In this document: positions 31,378 through 34,284 of the stretch, piece after piece
Layout of the letters: each line of letters starts with the position of its first letter
Position numbering within the stretch: the first letter of the stretch is position 1
Origin: an uncultured Bacteroidales bacterium
GTDB taxonomy: Bacteria > Bacteroidota > Bacteroidia > Bacteroidales > UBA932
Assembly (NCBI GenBank): GCA_900316525.1
Contig: ONDF01000026.1
Span: 3,233-37,516, forward strand
Direction: 5' to 3'
DNA length: 34,284 nt
Program-made: the position numbers and the translations under genes
The notes under the pieces: generated by a model
Seen by the model: only the letters and a program-made list of their open reading frames with translations
The model's database searches: none
Told to the model about the DNA's origin: nothing

Positions 31378-34137
31378 TTACTTCTTCAGGACGACGTTCA
31401 CGATACGGCCGGGGACGACGATGACCTTCGCGATGGTCATGTCGCCCACGTACTTGGGCGTCATTTCATGGGCGCGGACGGCGGCTTCCACGTCGGCGGG
31501 CGTCGTGTTGGCGGGGACGTCGATGAGGAAGCGGGTCTTGCCGTTGAAGGAGACCGGATACTTGACGGTGTTCTCCACCGTGAACTCCTCGTGATACTCC
31601 GGGAAGGTGGCCATCGTCACGGAATCCTCATGGCCCAGCTGGTGCCACAGTTCCTCCGCGATGTGCGGGGCGAACGGGGACAGCAGGACGAGGAGCGGCT
31701 CCAGGACGGCGCGCTTGTGGCAGTTCTGGAGGTCGTTCAGGGCGATCATGAAGGCGGAAACCGTCGTATTGTAGGAGAAGTTCTCGATGTCCTCCTGCTC
31801 CTTGCCGATGAGCTTGTGCAGGGCCTTGAGCTCCGCGGCCGTGGGCTTCTCGTCGGTGACGAGCCAGTTGTCGCGGTCCCAGAACAGGCGCCAGACCTTC
31901 TTCAGGAAGCGGTTCACGCCGTCGATGCCGTCGGTGCTCCAGGGCTTCGCCTGCTCCACCGGACCGAGGAACATCTCGTACAGGCGCAGGGTGTCCGCGC
32001 CGTAGGTGTCGCACACGTAGTCAGGGTTCACGACGTTGAACATGGACTTGGACATCTTCTCGATCGCCCAGCCGCAGACGTATTCGCCGTTCTCGAGGAT
32101 GAATTCCGCGGTGGCGAATTCCGGACGCCAGGCCTTGAAGGCCTCGAGGTCCAGCCGGTCGTTGCGGACGATGTTCACGTCCACGTGGATCTCCGTCGTC
32201 TCGTACTGGTCCTTGAGGCCCAGGGAGACGAAGGTGTTGGTGTTGACGATGCGGTATACGAAGTTCGAGCGGCCCTGAATCATGCCCTGGTTGATGAGCT
32301 TCTTGAACGGCTCGTCCTCGCAGACATACCCGAGGTCGAACAGGAACTTGTTCCAGAAACGGCTGTAGATCAGGTGGCCCGTGGCGTGCTCGGTGCCGCC
32401 CACGTACAGGTCCACGTTCCGCCAGTATTCGTCCGCCTCGCGGGAGACGAGGGCCTCGTCGTTGTGCGGGTCCATGTAGCGGAGGTAGTAGGCGCTGGAG
32501 CCCGCGAAGCCCGGCATCGTGCTGGTTTCCAGCGGATAGCCGTCATAGGTCCAGTCCTTCGCGCGGGCGAGCGGCGGGTCGCCGGCCTCGGTAGGCCGGT
32601 ACTCGTCGATCTCCGGCAGGGTGAGCGGGAGCTTGTCGAAAGGAATCGGAGTGGCGATGCCGTCCTTGAAGTAGATCGGGAACGGCTCGCCCCAATAGCG
32701 CTGGCGGGAGAAGATGGCGTCGCGCAGGCGGTAGTTCACCTTCCGGCGGCCGAGACCGTGGGACTCCACGTAATCGATGGCGGCCGGGATGGCCTCCTTC
32801 ACGGACATTCCGTTCAGGAAACCGCTGTTGCACATGATGCCTTCCTTGGCGTCATAGCTCTCTTCCGAGACATCGGCCCCCTCGATGAGCGGGACGATGG
32901 GCAGGTCGAACTTCTTCGCGAAGGCGTAGTCGCGGCTGTCGTGGGCCGGAACGGCCATGATGGCGCCCGTGCCGTAGCCGGCGAGGACGTATTCGGCGAT
33001 CCACACGGGCACTTTCTCCCCCGTGAGCGGATTGATGGCGTAGGCGCCGGAGAACACGCCCGTCACCGCCTTGCCGGCGATGCGTTCGCGCTCGGTCTTC
33101 TTCTTGACCTGCTCCAGGTAGGCGTCCACGGCCTCTTTCTGCGAAGCGGAGGTGAGTTTCGGAACCCACTCGCTCTCCGGGGCGAGGACCATGAAGGTCA
33201 CGCCGAAGACGGTGTCGGCCCGGGTGGTGAAGATGGTGACGTCGTGCGACTGCCCGTCGCATTCCATCCGGAACACCATCTCCGCGCCCTGGGACTTGCC
33301 GATCCAGTTGCGCTGCATCTCCTTCAGGGAATCCGTCCAGTCCAGGCGGTCCAGGGCGTCCAGCAGGCGCGGCGCATAGGCCGACACGCGGAGCTGCCAC
33401 TGGGTCATCTTCTTCTGGTAGACGGGATGGCCGCCGCGCACGGAATAGCCTTCCTTGACCTCGTCGTTGGCGAGGACGGTACCGAGGGCCGGGCACCAGT
33501 TCACGGTGGATTCACCCTGGTAGGCGATGCGGTAATGCATCAGGACATCGGCCTTCTCCTTCTCGCTGAAGGCCTTCCATTCGGCGGCGGTGAAAGCCGG
33601 CGCGTCATTGTTCGCGGCGTCCACGGCGGCGGAACCGCCTTCCTCGAAGGCCGCCACGAGTTCCTCGATGGGACGGGCCTTCTGGAGGGCGTTGTCGTAC
33701 CAGCTGCCGAACATCTTCAGGAAGGCCCACTGGGTCCACTTGTAGTAGTCCGGGTCGCAGGTGCGGAATTCGCGGTCCCAGTCATAGGAGAAGCCGATGC
33801 GGTCCAGCTGGCTGCGGTAGCGGGCCACGTTGTCGTGCGTGGTCTTCTCCGGGTGCTGGCCGGTCTGGATGGCGTACTGCTCGGCCGGCAGGCCGAAGGC
33901 GTCGTAGCCCATCGGATGCAGGACGTTGAAGCCCTTCAGGCGCTTGTAGCGGGAGAAGATGTCGCTGGCGATGTATCCCAGCGGGTGTCCCACGTGCAGG
34001 CCCGCTCCCGACGGATACGGGAACATGTCCAGGACATAGTATTTGGGTTTGGCACTGTCGGTCCGGGCCTTGTAGGTCTTGTTCTTGGCCCACCAGTCCT
34101 GCCACTTTTTCTCGATTTCGATGAAATTGTATTCCAT
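31378..34137 (-). CDS. leuS: Leucyl-tRNA synthetase
   Basis: A 919-residue class Ia aminoacyl-tRNA synthetase charging tRNA-Leu. Seen: [17 protein letters not shown] with the HIGH-type HVGH at 48-51, the editing (CP1) domain with TTRADTVFG from 304, [13 protein letters not shown], and [14 protein letters not shown] with KMSKS at 694-698, followed by the anticodon-binding helical domain and a C-terminal extension ending [15 protein letters not shown]. Length and motif order are those of bacterial LeuS. It starts seven bases after the stop of a TonB-family gene and its stop is three bases before the first YitT gene, so it lies inside an operon rather than behind its own visible leader; no T-box or leader peptide was seen. 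Confidence 0.98.
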   Translation of the reverse strand: MEYNFIEIEKKWQDWWAKNKTYKARTDSAKPKYYVLDMFPYPSGAGLHVGHPLGYIASDIFSRYKRLKGFNVLHPMGYDAFGLPAEQYAIQTGQHPEKTTHDNVARYRSQLDRIGFSYDWDREFRTCDPDYYKWTQWAFLKMFGSWYDNALQKARPIEELVAAFEEGGSAAVDAANNDAPAFTAAEWKAFSEKEKADVLMHYRIAYQGESTVNWCPALGTVLANDEVKEGYSVRGGHPVYQKKMTQWQLRVSAYAPRLLDALDRLDWTDSLKEMQRNWIGKSQGAEMVFRMECDGQSHDVTIFTTRADTVFGVTFMVLAPESEWVPKLTSASQKEAVDAYLEQVKKKTERERIAGKAVTGVFSGAYAINPLTGEKVPVWIAEYVLAGYGTGAIMAVPAHDSRDYAFAKKFDLPIVPLIEGADVSEESYDAKEGIMCNSGFLNGMSVKEAIPAAIDYVESHGLGRRKVNYRLRDAIFSRQRYWGEPFPIYFKDGIATPIPFDKLPLTLPEIDEYRPTEAGDPPLARAKDWTYDGYPLETSTMPGFAGSSAYYLRYMDPHNDEALVSREADEYWRNVDLYVGGTEHATGHLIYSRFWNKFLFDLGYVCEDEPFKKLINQGMIQGRSNFVYRIVNTNTFVSLGLKDQYETTEIHVDVNIVRNDRLDLEAFKAWRPEFATAEFILENGEYVCGWAIEKMSKSMFNVVNPDYVCDTYGADTLRLYEMFLGPVEQAKPWSTDGIDGVNRFLKKVWRLFWDRDNWLVTDEKPTAAELKALHKLIGKEQEDIENFSYNTTVSAFMIALNDLQNCHKRAVLEPLLVLLSPFAPHIAEELWHQLGHEDSVTMATFPEYHEEFTVENTVKYPVSFNGKTRFLIDVPANTTPADVEAAVRAHEMTPKYVGDMTIAKVIVVPGRIVNVVLKK

Positions 34138-34143
34138 AGGTAT

Positions 34144-34284
34144 CTATTTGATTCGCTTTCCGTTGATGCCGAAGCCGCCCTTGGTGTTCTTCTCCAGGCG
34201 GAAATCCACCGGGATGGTCAGGGCGACCTTCACTTTCTTGCCGCGGTGCCGGCCGGGCCGCCACTTGGGCGAGGCCGAGATGAC
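34144..34284 (-). CDS. TonB-family protein, C-terminal fragment cut by window edge
   Basis: The last 46 residues of a protein whose start lies beyond the right edge. Seen: ISASPKWRPGRHRGKKVKVA followed by LTIPVDFRLE, the pattern of the energy-transducer TonB C-terminal domain common in Bacteroidetes (PKWxPGxxxGxxVxVxxxxPxxFxL). TonB C-terminal domains pull open outer-membrane transporters such as SusC. Only the end is visible, so a full TonB or a TonB-domain lipoprotein are both possible. Its stop is six bases from leuS. Confidence 0.75.
   Translation of the reverse strand, partial: VISASPKWRPGRHRGKKVKVALTIPVDFRLEKNTKGGFGINGKRIK

Noticed and set aside
1..34284. Mobile elements, prophage, CRISPR arrays, tRNA or rRNA genes
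   Set aside because: No transposase, integrase, phage structural gene, regularly spaced repeat or RNA gene signature was found in any gap; intergenic space is too small for most of them.

Overview
The window is chromosomal DNA of a GC-rich member of the Bacteroidales (Bacteroidota). The assignment rests on a SusC/SusD outer-membrane pair, lipoprotein signal peptides, promoters of the TTTG/TTG-N19-23-TAnnTTTG type rather than Shine-Dalgarno-rich leaders, and a pol I/RsmG/L34 cluster with Bacteroidetes-style sequences. A precise genus cannot be named from sequence alone. No phage, insertion sequence, CRISPR array, tRNA or rRNA was seen. Coding density is very high; no gene-free stretch exceeds 216 bp.

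Region 1 (1-12353, minus strand) is a complete-looking fructan (levan/inulin type) polysaccharide utilization locus. Transcription runs right to left: SusC transporter, SusD lipoprotein, a surface glycan-binding-like lipoprotein, a divergent GH32-like lipoprotein, a classical GH32 exo-type fructanase, an inner-membrane MFS sugar transporter, fructokinase, and a periplasmic sugar-binding sensor cut by the left edge (probably the front of a hybrid two-component regulator). The gene order matches my recollection of the Bacteroides thetaiotaomicron levan locus. Upstream of susC lies a 17-bp direct repeat with 21-bp period, the geometry expected for an AraC-type response regulator. A second promoter inside the locus sits before the GH32 gene.

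Region 2 (12513-19164, plus strand) is housekeeping and DNA repair: a short-chain dehydrogenase followed by a umuDC-type translesion polymerase operon, then polA (with a degenerate proofreading domain), an ECF-like sigma factor, rsmG and rpmH (ribosomal protein L34), ended by a strong hairpin terminator.

Region 3 (19224-23342, minus strand) is a nucleobase uptake operon: UraA-type permease, a DUF5020/Tsx-like outer-membrane channel, an AzgA-type purine permease, then an RluA-family pseudouridine synthase. The 216-bp divergent intergenic region at its head is AT-rich and carries a perfect DnaA box.

Region 4 (23559-28857, plus strand) is an arginine catabolic operon: a compact arginine deiminase-like amidinotransferase-fold enzyme, ornithine aminotransferase, carbamate kinase and ornithine carbamoyltransferase, with a cellobiose 2-epimerase gene at the end. 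Together they would convert arginine to ornithine, ammonia, CO2 and ATP, and ornithine onward to glutamate semialdehyde.

Region 5 (28916-34284, minus strand) reads TonB-family C-terminus (cut by the right edge), leuS, two tandem YitT/DUF2179 membrane proteins, and a short membrane-anchored AraC-type protein, all a few bases apart except for the last gap. The most system-like but functionally unexplained part is this YitT pair with the anchored AraC protein. The best-supported new observations are the susC operator, the dead proofreading site in Pol I and the atypical GH32-like lipoprotein.
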